DNA of 64,000 bases from Nautilus pompilius. Its lineage: Eukaryota > Mollusca > Cephalopoda > Nautilida > Nautilidae. Both the position numbers and the translations under genes were made by a program. The stretch lies in NCBI GenBank assembly GCA_018389105.1, contig JACATO010001028.1, positions 496,001 through 560,000 on the forward strand, read 5' to 3'. The notes beneath the pieces were generated by a model, which saw nothing but the letters and a program-made list of their open reading frames with translations, did no database searches and was not told where the DNA came from. Shown one piece after another: positions 1 to 14,300 of the stretch; position 1 is the stretch's first letter; each line of letters begins with the position of its first letter.

Positions 1-2211
1 AACACAGGCTGACTTTGCTGTTTTCAAAGTTGTCCTACTTGGTTTGTAGGCATGCCAGTCCTCTGTTCTATTGCATTTACATGTCAACAATGCATTCAGG
101 GTTGAATTGTCAAGAAGAGACCTGCGACGCAACTTGGAGTGTCTGCCATGAGAGACAAGCCTGCGGATTGGCGGGTGGCTATAGGGTCAAATGGTGGACA
201 ACGGAGCGATGGGTTTGCTGATTTCTGATTGGTCAAAATATGAAACTCGCAAAATGTTAACTATGGGTGACGAAAAATCTGGTTGTGTTCACATTTTATA
301 GGGAGGGTTCTTAAAAATAGGGAGAAATGAGTCTTTACAAAAAAGTGGGAGGGCGGGAGATTGATTAAAAATCGGGAGACTCCTGCCAAGATCTGGAGAG
401 TTGGAAAGTATGTATTTTAACCTTTCTTTTTTTTCATTTTATATCATTTAATATATTATGTCTATTATTTTGTATGGTAATTGTTGAAATTTCAAATTTT
501 AGTTCATTCCTTAAAATAAAAAAAAATACATTTTTCAGTGCATATTAAATGTATGTTGATAAATATGAGATTTCATGTTTGACTACTGAAGAAGAAATGC
601 TGGCTTTCAATTTATCTACGAAGTAATGTTAAATGGTGCAAACTGTCTAATAACGGACTTCTTCTATTATTGTCATTTTATTTTAGGAAGAGAAGACAAT
701 GGTAAAGTGGAATTTTTTTCACCACCTGCTTTGCTTTGTTTCTATGAAGAGTTTCTTGATTTTTTTGCCTGAAAAAGATTAGCTGCATCTATAAATATGC
801 AATTTAAGCTCTTGATAGTCTGGATCACGAGCCGTGACACAGGCTGGACTATACTGCCTGCTTCTCAATTGTTGACCTTGTTTATCTCTTACCAAATAGC
901 AAATAGAAAAACCAAGACAACTTTGATGGGTCTGGAGTCAGTCGTGAATAAAACTGAGTTGGTTTGTCATAAAAACGAAAAGTTAAGAATATGTGCAAAA
1001 TACATTTTGTCTGTGTTAAGCATGTGTGTATATATATGGATTGTGTTTAAAGATGCTTATTTTTTCTGTTAATAGTTATTGAGTGTATAATAATTATGCT
1101 TGTCTTTATCTAATCTTCTAAAATATATAAGTCTGTATATAAGCTGGTATTTCCGTAAAGTTTTTATTTAATATGGAGGATTTATGCTTATTATTTAATA
1201 CTGTTAGAAGTGTTGCAGTAATTGCCAAGACCATATTAATATTTACAAAAAGTACAGTACAGTTTAAATAATATTAAAATGTTAGCCTTTTTGAAGTGGT
1301 TATTTTCTTTTATTTTTTGAAAACTTATTTAAAATGCTCTGAATTTTCTTAAGACATTGGAACATTGAATACAAAAAAAAAAGAGAAGTAGAAATAACTT
1401 GTGCATAGAAACTCTAGTGTAATATAACATAGATTGTCAGTAAGGATAATTGCTTGGTTCTGTTTATTATTTTTGAAGGTTGTTCGGTACTTGAAAACTA
1501 CACAAAATGAGAGTAATAACTGAATTACTTGCAATAGGTAATTGAACTTAGATGTTTGCATTTTTAGGATTTATTACTATTTGTGATTTTGATGATTGGT
1601 AATCAGAGATGAGTATATAAGAAAACAAATAAATATTTTAACATCAATATTTCATAGACTACAATTATGTTTTAGCTTTTTAAAAAGTGGATGTAGATAG
1701 ATTTGTGGTATCAGAAGCCACATAAGTGCCATACAGCATGCCATCTTGTGCAGCTGAGATTGTTTTATGTGGTGGTCCTGACAGGAGAGCTTATGGGCTT
1801 CATCCAAATATGTTTAATAAGTACTGGATGTTTAAATTTACAGAGATTCTCCTTGAAATGGATGATTTAGATATAGTTAAAGTCGTATTGTAATAGTAGA
1901 ACTATTTTCTATGGTGTTTATGTCCACCCTATAAACAACAACAAACATCCATCTTTATTCTTGGTAACTGAACATATCAGTGCTTGTTATGCTGCAGCAT
2001 CTGGAATAACAAAGGTTTACCCTGTAAAACCTCTAGTTTTAAATAATATAGAAAAATATTTCTAAGCCTTTTTTCAAATAACATAGTAATAAACATACTG
2101 TTATACTGCATTTTGTTGAATATTTATATCCTGCATTGGTTAGTGTAATGATTTGCCATTTATCTTTAATTCACACCATTGTTTTTATAAAAAGACCAGT
2201 TTTATTTTCAG
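1..2211. other. Upstream intron, no exon recognised
   Basis: AT-rich intron leading to exon 1. Apart from the possible transposon end at 225-412, nothing supported was found. The short open frames here have no coding character. Confidence 0.5.
225..412. repeat. Probable terminal fragment of an old DNA transposon
   Basis: The stretch has repeated GGGAG words (GGGAGGGTTC, AGGGAGAAATG, GGGAGACTCC) and ends GGAGAGTTGGAAAGTATG. This texture is seen at the ends of some vertebrate hAT elements. No partner terminus was found upstream. Confidence 0.3.
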
Positions 2212-2378
2212 CTTTTCTTCATAAGTTGGGAATTTATGATTTTCAATATCTTGATGATTCAAATGTTGCTGAGGATAATAAAGAAAGCGAACCTAATAAA
2301 GATGAGAGTGATTGGGATACATCAGTTTCATGTGAAAATCCAACACCAAGGAGATATTTAGAAAGGCAACATAGTCAG
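2212..2378 (+). CDS. ANKRD26: ANKRD26-like exon 1 (visible): DESDW module copy 1
   Basis: The exon follows a TTTATTTTCAG acceptor and ends at CAG/gtaaaa. It enters in phase 1 and leaves in phase 0. The 55-codon segment is acidic and contains [18 protein letters not shown]. It resembles the exon at 8034-8227 ([18 protein letters not shown]), so the two appear duplicated. Confidence 0.8.
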
Positions 2379-5300
2379 GTAAAAAAAAGAGAGAGAACTT
2401 TGCTTTCATTATTATTGTGATTATTTTTTGTTTAAAATGTGAATGTCTTGTTTCAGTATATTATCAAAACAAATCAATTGTAAAAAGAAATCTGAATAAA
2501 ATTACATTATAAAAGCATGTGTAAATTTAGATTGGTATGAGAGTGATTGGTTGATGACTTTATTCCACTTATTCTATTCCATTAAAACGTTAGAATAACA
2601 GAACCAACTCAGCCATTCTTAACAGTGTAAAACGTCAGCTGAAAGAGAGCAATAAAGCTGAGATTTATATGCTCTGTGGCTGATTGGGATTTGAGTTCTT
2701 TATGACGAAAAACGTTTTGTTTTGCCTTTTTAAGGAATCTAGTTTAATTTTTAATAATTTTAATGACAGACAGCAAGATACTAAAAACATTGCTTTTTTG
2801 TAGATTTTATTTTGGAATGTTTATCTTTTTTATTTTTAATTTGGTGTTTGTAGTTCCTTTCAGTTTTTTGTTTTTTTTTATAGAAAACAACCAGAAGGTC
2901 TTGCTTACTCGTCTTTCTTTTTCTTTTTTCTCAAAAGTTTATCATTTAAAAATTAATTTCTCCAAATACACATTTTCTTTAATAGCAGTAAACTCTATCT
3001 GATATACTAAGATGTTAAGAAGCATGATATTTAATGGAACTCACACATTTAAGACCAAGAATACAATATCTGTGTAGCTGAAAACTTAGCATCACTGAGT
3101 TATCAGGAAATATACTGCTGGACTCACAGAAATGTCTTAATGCCATCTGAAGAATTATGGGTACATTCCAGGTTAGACAGAATGTTGCTTTTAGTGGTTA
3201 AGATTCCTTATTATTTAAAAAGATGTAGTCTAACACAGCTTAGCATTTAATAAATGCTATAGAGTAAGTTAAATTTGAAGTTTTTAAAGAAATAATAAAG
3301 CCAACTCATTGTACAGTAATACCTCGAACATTCACAGGGTTAGATTCCAGAACCCGTTGCGGATCAGGAGGAATCACGAATGTTTGGTACGAGTCACTAA
3401 AAATGCTAATAAATGCTTATTTCTAGAGTTTAAACCCTAAATATGACCCAAATCATGCTCCCAAAGCACTTTAATTTCATTTAAAGGTTAGCTTAATACA
3501 TTACCCTTAAAAAAATAAATAAATGGTTGACGTAAAAATAGAGTACAGTATCGCCTAATGGGTATTTGCCACACTAGCGCATTTACAGTACGGTATACTA
3601 ATGTTACCCCTATACTAATTCATTGGTAGCCGTTTTCTTTTGCACTCACAGTAAAGTAAAACCAAGTAACGAATGGGACTGTAAACTTAATGACTGATGT
3701 TTTCTTTGTCATTGTCAGGAAAGTAAACTAGGTAAACTTCATATGTCACAGAAGTCATATAACGAAGGTACAATTCAATAAAATAAAGAAAACATGTACA
3801 TAGAATATTGATTGAAGATGATGATGAATTAGCTGTGCAGTACGGTGAAAATAATGAAAATGACTGCACACTGTACTTGAGGAGTTACAGCTCCTCAGAG
3901 TCTCCCTATTTAGGTAGAGGAGACTCTTCTGCCGGGGCTTCTTTGGGTGGGGTTCGTGTGAGGGTTTGGGTTTCCGATCGAAGAAAGTTATTTTGCTCTG
4001 CTGCTGCTGTTTTTTCATAGTGGTGTAGAGGGTTCTCTATGTCTCCATGACTGAATTTAAGCCATTTATCGTTTTCAGAGCACGTTCAAAATAGGGATCC
4101 CACTCTTCTATGTAGGATTGCAACTGCTGTTGAGTCCTCATGATTATTCGAAGACGTTCAATTGAAAGACCCTTGTCGTCCTCTTGCTGTTCTTGAGCTG
4201 ATTCCTCTTCTTCTTCACTTGCTGACTTGGTCAGCTCAAGCAAGTCATCATCCATCAGGGGGTCAGAGTGGGCATCGATGAGTGTGTTGACTTATTCTTC
4301 GGTGCAATCATCAAATCCTTCACCCACCAAAAGCAATTTTGCCAGTCTCACAGCCTTGTTGACAGCCTCATTGTGAATCTCCTCTGGCAAGAAGCCCTTG
4401 TAGTCGTGGACTGCATCTGGCCACAGTTTTTTCCAGTATGCATTGAGAGTTTCACTTTTCATTTCTTTGAGGGCAGACTGAATTATTGTAAGGCACGATG
4501 CTATGGTGAATTTCTTCCAGTATTCTTTTAGGTGAAGTCCTCCAGGTGTTGCAGAGAGTTGCGCGTGTAGAGGGCGTTAAATGCACGGATCATGCCTTGG
4601 TCCATAGGTTGTATGGGGGAGGTGGTGTTGGAAGGGAGGAATTCGATCTGCACACCATCATACGACAGATCTAGGGGGTGCCCTCCGGCATTGTCCATGA
4701 ATAGCAACACCTTAAATTCAAAGCCTAGGTTGAGAAGGTATTTCTCCACTTCAGGGATGAAACACCGGTGGAACCAGTCGGATGCTATGACTTTGGTTAT
4801 CCAGGCCTTGGGGTTATGCATCCAGTAGACAGACAGGGCATTTTTATTCTTGTTCTTGAGGGTCCTGGGGTTTGCAGACTTATAAATCAGGCCTGGTTTG
4901 AGCAAGTGGCCAGCAGCATTCCCACACATAATGAGCGTGATTCTGTCCTTTTGTGCCTTAAATCCAGGAACTTTGGCCTCTTCTTTCATCAGGTATGTTC
5001 TTGATGGCATTTTCTTCCAGAATAATCCAGTCTCATCCATGTTGAAGACCTGTTCAGGCCTGTATCCTTTCTCCTGGATGATTTTTTTGAAGGTCTCCGG
5101 ATATCTTTCTGTGGCTTCTACGTCAACAGATGCAGTCTCTCCATGCAATCTCACACTCCTTAGGTTATAACGGTTTGAAAGTTTTTCAAACCACCCCCTG
5201 CTGGCCTGAAAACTTCCAGGGTGTGGTGGTGTTGATGTTCCTGGCTGCAGGTCTTGTGTATCCTCTTCAACAAGCTTCTTATAAAGATTTAAAGCCTTCT

Positions 5301-8300
5301 CCCAAATCATGTTGCCCTGCAAGGGGATTTCCTTTTTACGGCAGTCTTCGATCCTTAATGAAAGGGCAGATTCCATCTTAACAATGTACGGGTCTCTTTT
5401 GGTCGAAACCTGCTTTGCTTCATGCAGGTAGCTCTTGGAGACCAATTTTCTAATTTTGGCCTCTTTACTCTTTATAGAGCGTACAGTGCTTTCATTCATG
5501 CCATGTTGGCGTCCTACGCTTGTAGCAGTCTCACCAGATTTCAACAAATCTAAAACTTTTACTTTTTCCTCTAGTGTCATCACCTTCTTCTGATGCTTAG
5601 GAACACTGCTTGGAGCCTTAGAATGCACGGAATGTTTAGGCATCTTGAGGGTTTTTAGAATTAAGTAAAAACCGAGGAAAAAAGCACTGAAAACACTTAT
5701 CACACTTGTACGGAATACAAGCGTGTTGAACTGAGATGCGGGAAGATGAACCGCGGCTTCACTCATACACTAGTGACAGTACATACACAAAGTATCCAAG
5801 CTACAAGCCAATCAGCAACAAGGAAAGTTGGTACCCCACTGTGTGATTGGCTACTTCCAACCCTTCCAGCCAATAGCGTGTCGTCATGGAGCCTACATCA
5901 TCGCGCGAACCCGATACAGTGTGCATTTGCTATGAACACTAGCAGAAAATTTATAATTTTTGTGTTGAATTTACATAAACATTTATTTACTATTACAAAA
6001 TAGTAAATTAACTACAGTATTTTCTAATAATTATGTAACCATTAGCGTTCCAAAGGGAATAAACTTTGCGAATGGGTATCGCATCTTGTAAAGGTACAGT
6101 ACAGTACTTTACATAAAAAGGAACGTTTCCATAGGAAAGCGAAGCTTTTTCGAAGGAATTTCTTAACTGATTTCTTGTTTGCCTTTAACTTTCCCCCAAA
6201 AAACAGTAGAATTTTCATTAACAAAATTTTTCTTACCGATTTTACACTTAAAAGCATGAAAACTTATAAATTACTTCAAAAAATTAAACATAAGCACTTC
6301 TGCAGGGTTTTTCGAGGATTTTGCAAATTTCACAGACCTGTGAAAAATTCGCGGATCTAAATTAGTTAGGTTCCAATGAAAATTTCGCAAATACACGAGG
6401 TATGACTGTATATCACATTACACAGCAGGAGATAGATAGGTTACCGTCTCTTCAGGTAACAGCAGTGTGATAATTTGTCTGATGTTTGAACTAAAGTAAT
6501 TCAAGTATGGATCAGAGAGAAGTGTAGTATTAATCAGGTTTCAATAATAATTGCTGTTTAACATTGTTTAATATCTATAATTTTTTTAAGGATATTTTTG
6601 AGGATGACTGTACTTTGCAGGTGGATTGTATACCACCAGAAATCCCAGTTTATCAGTGTGATTCAAAATGTAAGTATTGCATCTACAGTAATGTTTTGGT
6701 GGTGTTTATAAAAGAAAGATGAAATATTTCTATTTCAAATTGTGTTGCTGCTGTTTTTACATTTATTTTATGAATCTAAAATTATCTTTAAGAGCCTTTA
6801 TCACTGCCTCATCCTTTAATAGTATAATGAACAAGCCGGCTCATCATAGTACCTACCTAAATCTGCTCACAAGCATGCAAATTGGCTTTTAGTTGGTTAT
6901 CTTTTTTTGTATATACCTCCAAACCGCCGCCGCTGCCGCCTCTAATTTATTTTACATCATCAAAAAAAAAAAAAAGTCTAAATAACATTTTGAAGATTCC
7001 ATCTAATGGGTTTGTGTTTGACTGTTTAAATAGCATTCTTCAGATGTCTGGTAATGTTGTATTATCTGATTTCTTTGTGGACTACCTAAAGCTAGTTTTA
7101 GTAACAGTTGCTCTATTTAATGTGTGACTCAAGATAGGATCTCACACTTTATTTAGATTCTAATTGAATAACTTGAATATTAAAGAAAAAAGTTATCTAT
7201 CATTGAATACCTTTTATGCTTTAATATAGTGATATTTTAATTATTTATAAATTTTTATTTGATTCGCATACTGGTGGATTTGTTTTACAATTGTGAATAC
7301 AAGATTTCACTTGTGGCATCATTCATATTGTTATGAATATAAATAATAGTGTCTGAATGTTGGTATAGAGAAACTTTAATGAGATGGTGAATTATGGTTA
7401 AACTTTCATCATGCATTGGTGAAGAAATGAAATAAACAGCCTTCTAAGTACTATTTAATTACATTGCAGGTATTTTACTCCTGTTTAACAACAGAAACAA
7501 CGAGCAGCATTCTCAAATTTTATTTACAAAATGTTTAGTAATTATAAGTAAAAGTCTAATTTATAACCAAGTACTGGAAACCCAATGGTATCAGATGTAA
7601 CATTGCAGTTTTTTTAGGAGTGTTTCTCCTCATTTATCTGATCTACTAGAAACAAGTATTCAGAACATTTTTACTATTGAAAATTCAGAAAAATGGGTGA
7701 AGAAGAAAGATAAATTTTGCATCACATGAGTAAATAAAAAATAAGTTCTTATGTAGAACTCGTGTATACACACTCTGCTCATGACTATGGCTCCCACCTT
7801 TCTCAATCAGTGAAAACTGATGCCATCTCTTGTTTAATTTTTGAAGTGATGACTTCTTCAAGGTCAAGAAACAGAAGAATATGTTTCCCCTTCCCTGAAA
7901 AATATATAAATAAATACTGCAGAAAGGAACACTTACTGTAAAGGTGGGTTTTTTGTTTGGGGGACAAGTTTGCTAGACTGTAGCTTCAGATTCTTTGTAA
8001 AATGTTAACCAGTAGATTATACATTAACTTCAGCTGTTTTAGAAAACTTGGAACCAGAGGATGCAAGTAGTTTACAGGAGGAAGTTGGAGTTGAAAATGA
8101 AAACAGTGATGTGATGTTTGCCAAAGAAAAAGGTTCTAATCAGGATGAAGATGAAAGTGATTGGGATTCCACAGTTTGTTCTGGTCAGCCAACCCCAAGA
8201 GCAAATGTACTTAGTTCTACGCAAAAGGTTGGTATTTTTCCTTTAAAACTGATTTTGTTGAATTGTTTTCAAAGAAATCAAATTACTTAAATCGGCCATA

Positions 8301-11300
8301 TAATTATAAAAAAAACCTGACAGTCTGGTGGATTATGTTGTTATTTATAAAATCATAATTTCATAGAACTGTAGTAATCTGTGTGGAGTTATAATTGGTG
8401 AAAAAATACAAGATAGTTCTACAAAGCGCTCACAGGTAGTTAGATATTTTAGGCAATGTACGTTTTGCTATGTAAACTGACAGAAGTACATGAAAGAATA
8501 GATGAGACTGACTGTTACAGAGTTTTGTTTTCGCTGTTTACTTTATTAGAGGCTGAAGGATATATTGGTTCAGAAGATGGATATGCTGAAATTCAGGTTA
8601 TCCGGGATGGATCATCAGTAAATCGTTTAAATGATTGGATATGTTATTTTACTTTTGGTTTTACTGCTTTTGCTGACCATGGAATATTTTTTTTTGTCTG
8701 TAAAGATTTTGATGTTTATTTTAATATTATTTTATTTACTATTCAGCTTCTACCTATCAAATATTTCAGTTATATTAAAAATCTTTGAGACTTATAGGTT
8801 TAGGTAGTAATTGATGTTGTGCAGACTTCTGAAGGCGACTCTCTTCATTGTGTACATAATTTCAGGCATATTATTGGCGAACTGTGACTGATAAATTCTT
8901 TAATGTAGTAGTACTTATTATATGAAAAAAATAGCTGTTCTGTTATTCCTCTTCCTGTACATTATGTAAATGTAATAATTGTATAACTTGAATAATTCCT
9001 CTTACTACATTATTAGTGTCAATACTATTTTCATTTTATCAGATTTAGGCTCATTTTGATAAAAAATGTACAACCATTTATTTATGATAATCTCTCGCTC
9101 CATATATCTAATATGTAATTGTTTCTTTTGTTGTTAATTTTCTTTGTCAGGAAAAAGTCCCTAAGAAAGCTGGAATTTTGAATATTGAATCTGGGCAACC
9201 ACTTCAAGAGATTGATGGTGATTTGTTTACTTTCTAATTTATGAGTTTATTTTCATTATGTTATGTAAATGTTATAGCATGATTGTGTTGCATAATGCAT
9301 TACACAAAATACCAAATGAATGTCAGTCTATGAAATGGAATGAACAACTACATGGATAAACATTTCTCATAACTGGAACATAGCCTTGCATAGAACAAAA
9401 TTGCTTCTTGCCTTAATTTGCCATTTTTTCCCTATAATATAATATATTTTTAATTGTTGTTGTTTTTACTTTAGAAAAATTTTTTCTGCATATTTTTTTG
9501 ACTTGGTTAATCCTGCATTTGGGAGTAATGTTACTATGTATGGGATCTGTAATATCATTATTTTATCATTTATTGGATTATCAGTTTGTTTCTGTGTGTT
9601 CAGATACTTACTAGTTAGTCTTGGAGAGTAACTAATTGCTATTGCTAAACTTTTTATTATTATTATTATTTTGTTGGAAAAAATGTTAAGGACAAAAATT
9701 ACTGTATATTAACTCAGATGTCAGATGAGAGCCTTTCTTGATGTATGAAACTTTTGATGGTAAAAACACAACACCCTAGGCTAACTTCCACGGTGAACAG
9801 CAAACTGTTTATGCATGTGTAGCAACTCTTGGTTGCTATTATTTAGTCATGACTCAGAATAGTAATTATGACAAGTGTATGTCATCACGTTGCTAATGAT
9901 GTAATTGATGTCAGTATTTAGTGTCGTAACCTTTATCTTTGTGCAGCTCCATGACTGATTGGTAATATAATTTTGTATCTGAGCTCAGTTGTCACCACAT
10001 AAGAGTTTTGTAGTTTGTTGAAGCTAGAACACAATGGAACACTGCTTAGTTCTCCTTTAATGATTCTCGAAATCATATTAAAGAAGTCTAACCCAGTTTC
10101 TTTGCTTTTTAAATTATGGTTAAACTTTACTGTATCAATAAGGAAGAAAAAGCAAGACCACTAAATTTTTTTGAATTGGTAAAATGTTTTAGTTTTGATA
10201 ACGATGGGATCTTGTGGTTCATTTAAAATTTAATATTTCATTAATTATACTTTTTGTTTTTTTTTACTAACAAGACATTTAAATCAAATGCACATTTGGC
10301 TGGCTGTTCAGATGATCAGCATAAACACTTTTACCCATCGTTTTTGAAATTCATGAAAGAGAAGTAAGATCATCTACATTTATTCAAAAATAGTAAAGTT
10401 TGGCATATAGTATATTTTTTGGCCAATATTGCCATATCTTGATAGTTTAATGTTACTGAAATTAACAATTTAAAAAAAAATGTAAGGTTTACTACATTTT
10501 GATTCAATTAATTTAAATCGATCAAATATTTTAGAAATGAGGGAAAAAGCAAAAATGTGTAATTACAAACAGAGCGACAAGTCTCCAGCTCTAACATAAT
10601 GATCCTAATTAGATAATACAGTACCCTGAGATCAGAAATATAATTTTCTTCACTCTACAATTGCCTTGACCAATTTATAATATTTGTTTTTCAGTTGGTG
10701 AAAAGCCAAAATCACTTAGTATAAACTTGATTGCTGATGATAGGTCATTTATTCCTGGCAACAAGAGTTACAACTCAAATGTTGATGACAGTGTTAATAG
10801 AGAGAGATTGTCACCTCAAACGGAGTCATTAGGTTCAATTGATCTTCCACTACAGGTAAACTTTACATAAAGCTTTCATTGTTTAGGTTCCAAGAAAAAT
10901 TTGAATGAATTATTGACGGGTAAACTGAAGTTGTTAAATTCTTTAGTCTTAGATATGTATCTTTCACTATCATAGGCAAACCATTTAGGCATTAACAAAT
11001 ATTCTGTTGTCATTGTTTCTTTAAGCATATACAACCCAAGCCTAAATATTAAAATAACTTTATCCTTTACATATTTGTTCTTTAGCTAATAACTGCACCA
11101 TGAGAACACTAATACTACTATAAATGTACTAGAAGGCTGCTTGTTTCGAGCATCTAAAAATTACCTCATGTCTAGTCACAAATCTTTGATTAGATATTAA
11201 CAATCTTAAAACCAAGAACAAACAAATTGGCATTGAAGTCCACATTTTTTTTAAATTCAGGAAAAGTCAGATATGAAAAATTTGAAAGCACTTTTTCAGA

Positions 11301-14300
11301 GAAGGAAAAGTAAAGCAAAGGTGAGAGAAAGTAAGAGTGGTTTGTGTATGAGAGAGAGAGAGAGAGGAAATGATGCTTAAATGAGGAGAGAATGTTGAGA
11401 AAAAGTAGCAATAAAAGTAAGGATTGTAATATAAATCGGTAACACACAACTCTAAAATGTTATTCACTATCCTAACTCTGTATGTAAAGTATGAAAAGAC
11501 ATGAGGTTTGTATTTATCATAATCAATGTAAAACTGTTTTTATTGATAAATACAAAATTTTAGAATTTTGAAAACAGATTGATATCCAAGTTATATATTG
11601 AAGCCTATATTCTAGCTAACTTTAAAATCACCAGTCATAATTTATTATTATTATTCATTTAATCAATCAATCAGTCTTTGCAGGATAACAAAGAAGAAGC
11701 TGAAGAGAAGATATCAAATGAAAACGGGGTGAGGAATATTTAAAAAAAATGTTTTTCCTTAAAAAAAGAATCTTTATTTTTTTTAAAAAAAATAAAATCA
11801 TTAAGAACAAGCTTCAGCCAGTTCTAACTATCTATCTACCTACTCAGTCTTTAACCGCTTATTTATTATTTTTCATCGTTAAATTTTCATATTGGTTAAT
11901 AGTAGTGTTTTGTTGGTCAGAGGTTCGTGTCCAAATACTCTGGTTACTGTCAGTCACAAAGTATCATCAATCGTTTATTTTATAGAAATAAAAGCGAATT
12001 GTGAAATAGAATGGAAATAAAACCAGAAACAGCCACAGTTTGACATTATTTAGGAGCTCTAGAAATCTATCGTCCAGGCCAGCTATATTTTTCTCTAAAC
12101 TTTGTGATAGGACAATTCATTTAAAGACATCTATTCTATCTTTTGTTTCTGGAATGAAATTTAACAAACTTATCAAAGAGTGAATAAATGTATTACATTT
12201 GGTTATTGATCAATTTAGATAAATCAGTTTTTTCAACTTTAAAAGTCAATTAATTTCCACCCTTAGTTATTAGGCTCCCGGTTTTAAGCAAACACCCGTT
12301 TTTCACCCACAGTCGTTACTTCCGTTCCTTACTGAGCACCCATACTGGTGTCGCACTGTTGAGAGAGATTCACTACTGATTTTTAAAAACAAGAAAACGT
12401 TTTAACTATTATGTGTGTGGGGAAAGAGAGATGCTAATTAATACTAGTTGGTGTACCCAGTGCTGACGGGGAAACGGCTTTAGGCCGACGCACGGCACCT
12501 TAGCACCTCACCCAGGTTCCAAAGGACCTGCAGCCAAAATTTGGATCTTCTGACTGCTACAGTTCAGCTGTGAAGAGTAACAAACAAACACTTGGAAATG
12601 TGTATTAGATTTTTCTTTTTTTTATTTCTGCAGATTGAAACCTCATCTATACATCAAAATTCAGCAGAAAGTAGAAAAATGCAGCAGACCAATGCAAAAT
12701 CTGTTTTAACAGTTCAAAGTGAGGTAAGAAAACAATACTGTATTTGTCTCAAGGATCCTCATTTTGAATTATGATGTTTAACTACAGAGGGTGAGTGTTT
12801 ACAAGGTCTGTTCTTAGATTTTTATTATATTTTCAATAGAAAAGTGGTTATAAATGTTTAAAAAAAAGGGAGGGAAGCATTTATTATTCTTGAACTTTTT
12901 AGTGTTCCTGAGAAAACAGTCAAATACTATACATTAATCTGTTATGGTAATGCAAGAATTATCATTAATGAAATAACTGTTTAGATTTTTGTATTTATGT
13001 TGTTTACAGGGTGTTGCAGAAGTTGAACATGGATTTTTCCCAACAGACTTCAAAGAGGTACAGTGGAAAACCTGTTTTGTAATCTAGTTTTTAAGTTCAT
13101 GTAGCAGTTTTTTTTTTACATCATTTTCAGAATTTATTTGTTTCCAGCCTAATGAAATGTAACCCTAAGTATGAACTACATTGAAACATTGGATTAAACA
13201 AATGATAAAGTGTCTGTACTAAAACAAACACATACTACTACAGAGTATTGCTTGGGAGGGGTAAAAATTTCCGTGTAACTTACATGAGATTTTTAAAAAT
13301 TGACTATTATATGCAAGCTCAGGAATTTAGCTTTACCCAAAGTAAAAAAAATTTCAGACTATTTTATATGTATTGTAGATATTGTCAGTCTTTAGAATGC
13401 AGAAATGCTAATTCCCTATATTTTAGGGAAAACTGCATTTTAGATGAATGTGACCGATTAGGCTGTTTGCAATTTTTTTCATGACTTGTTTTGATGAAGT
13501 ATTGGAGACTGGCAGGTTGTGCTAGAGATTTCATGATGATGCTTACCCGGATAAAGGTGCCAGGAAGCAAAGGAGTTAAGGTGTTGCTTCGCTATGTCAA
13601 ATTCACACTTCTTACCTGATATGAGACGTCTTGATTTGACACATGAGATAGACAACAGATATCCTGATAGGAGAAGCCGAACACTGCATCAGCCACTCTT
13701 TGGAGCAACACAAATTCAGGTTTACACGTAAACTACATGCAATACAGATGCAGGAAACAATATCTGATTAGTAATAGGAGGAAACCCATACAGAATTGGC
13801 AAGTATAGAAAAGTGAGAAAAAGTGCACCATGGGCTAGACACATGTTATTGTGCCTTCTGTAAGGATCTTCCAGTATGTTTTTGAAATTTATTTTAAAAG
13901 TTAAAAAAAAATTACATTCCTCTATCATTGTTTTCTTTATTCTTTTTTTTTTTACAGGATATTATGACAGAAATTGAAGCTAAAATGCCTGATAATGAAT
14001 TTTTGCTGGTAAATGTTAAAGAGGTAAAAAAAAATTTAAGCAGATCTGATTTAGAGTAATATGTTTTTGAGGAAGGAATAATACTATATCTTGATAGCAG
14101 CTGTATGTAGTATACACGGTAGAAGAGACGTACGTACAAGGTACTTAATTCCAGTGACGTGAGATACAACAAAACAGCAGTCTGCCTATTTAACTCATAA
14201 AACATTGCATTAGCATGGAAAACAGCTTTTTTCATACCAAGCCACACCTGCCATTAATTCATTGTATATAGGATCCACTGGAGCAGTGTATTCAAAAGTT

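Larger units (their letters stand above)
6670..12633. other. Introns 2-6 between the early exons
   Basis: The intervals 6670-8033, 8228-9150, 9218-10694, 10856-11683 and 11729-12633 are AT-rich intron. A small CCG/CTG-rich patch lies near 6923 and a poly-A at 6962. Nothing else is supported besides the (GA)n and the GC-richer segment noted separately. Confidence 0.5.

Noticed and set aside
15-221. 68-codon open frame at the window start
   Set aside because: No splice logic, no similarity recognised, Cys/Trp-rich chance frame.
687-701. Possible 15-bp microexon GAAGAGAAGACAATG between TTTATTTTAG and gtaaag
   Set aside because: Borders look good, but 15 bp is too short to judge and no upstream exon is available to test phase.
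8550-8596. Exon-like stretch ending ATTCAG/gttatc within a 110-codon open frame
   Set aside because: It would break the phase between exons 3 and 4, and the acceptor is poor.
11929-11940. GTTCGTGTCC resembling a tRNA B box, possible SINE
   Set aside because: No A box at the right distance and no cloverleaf.
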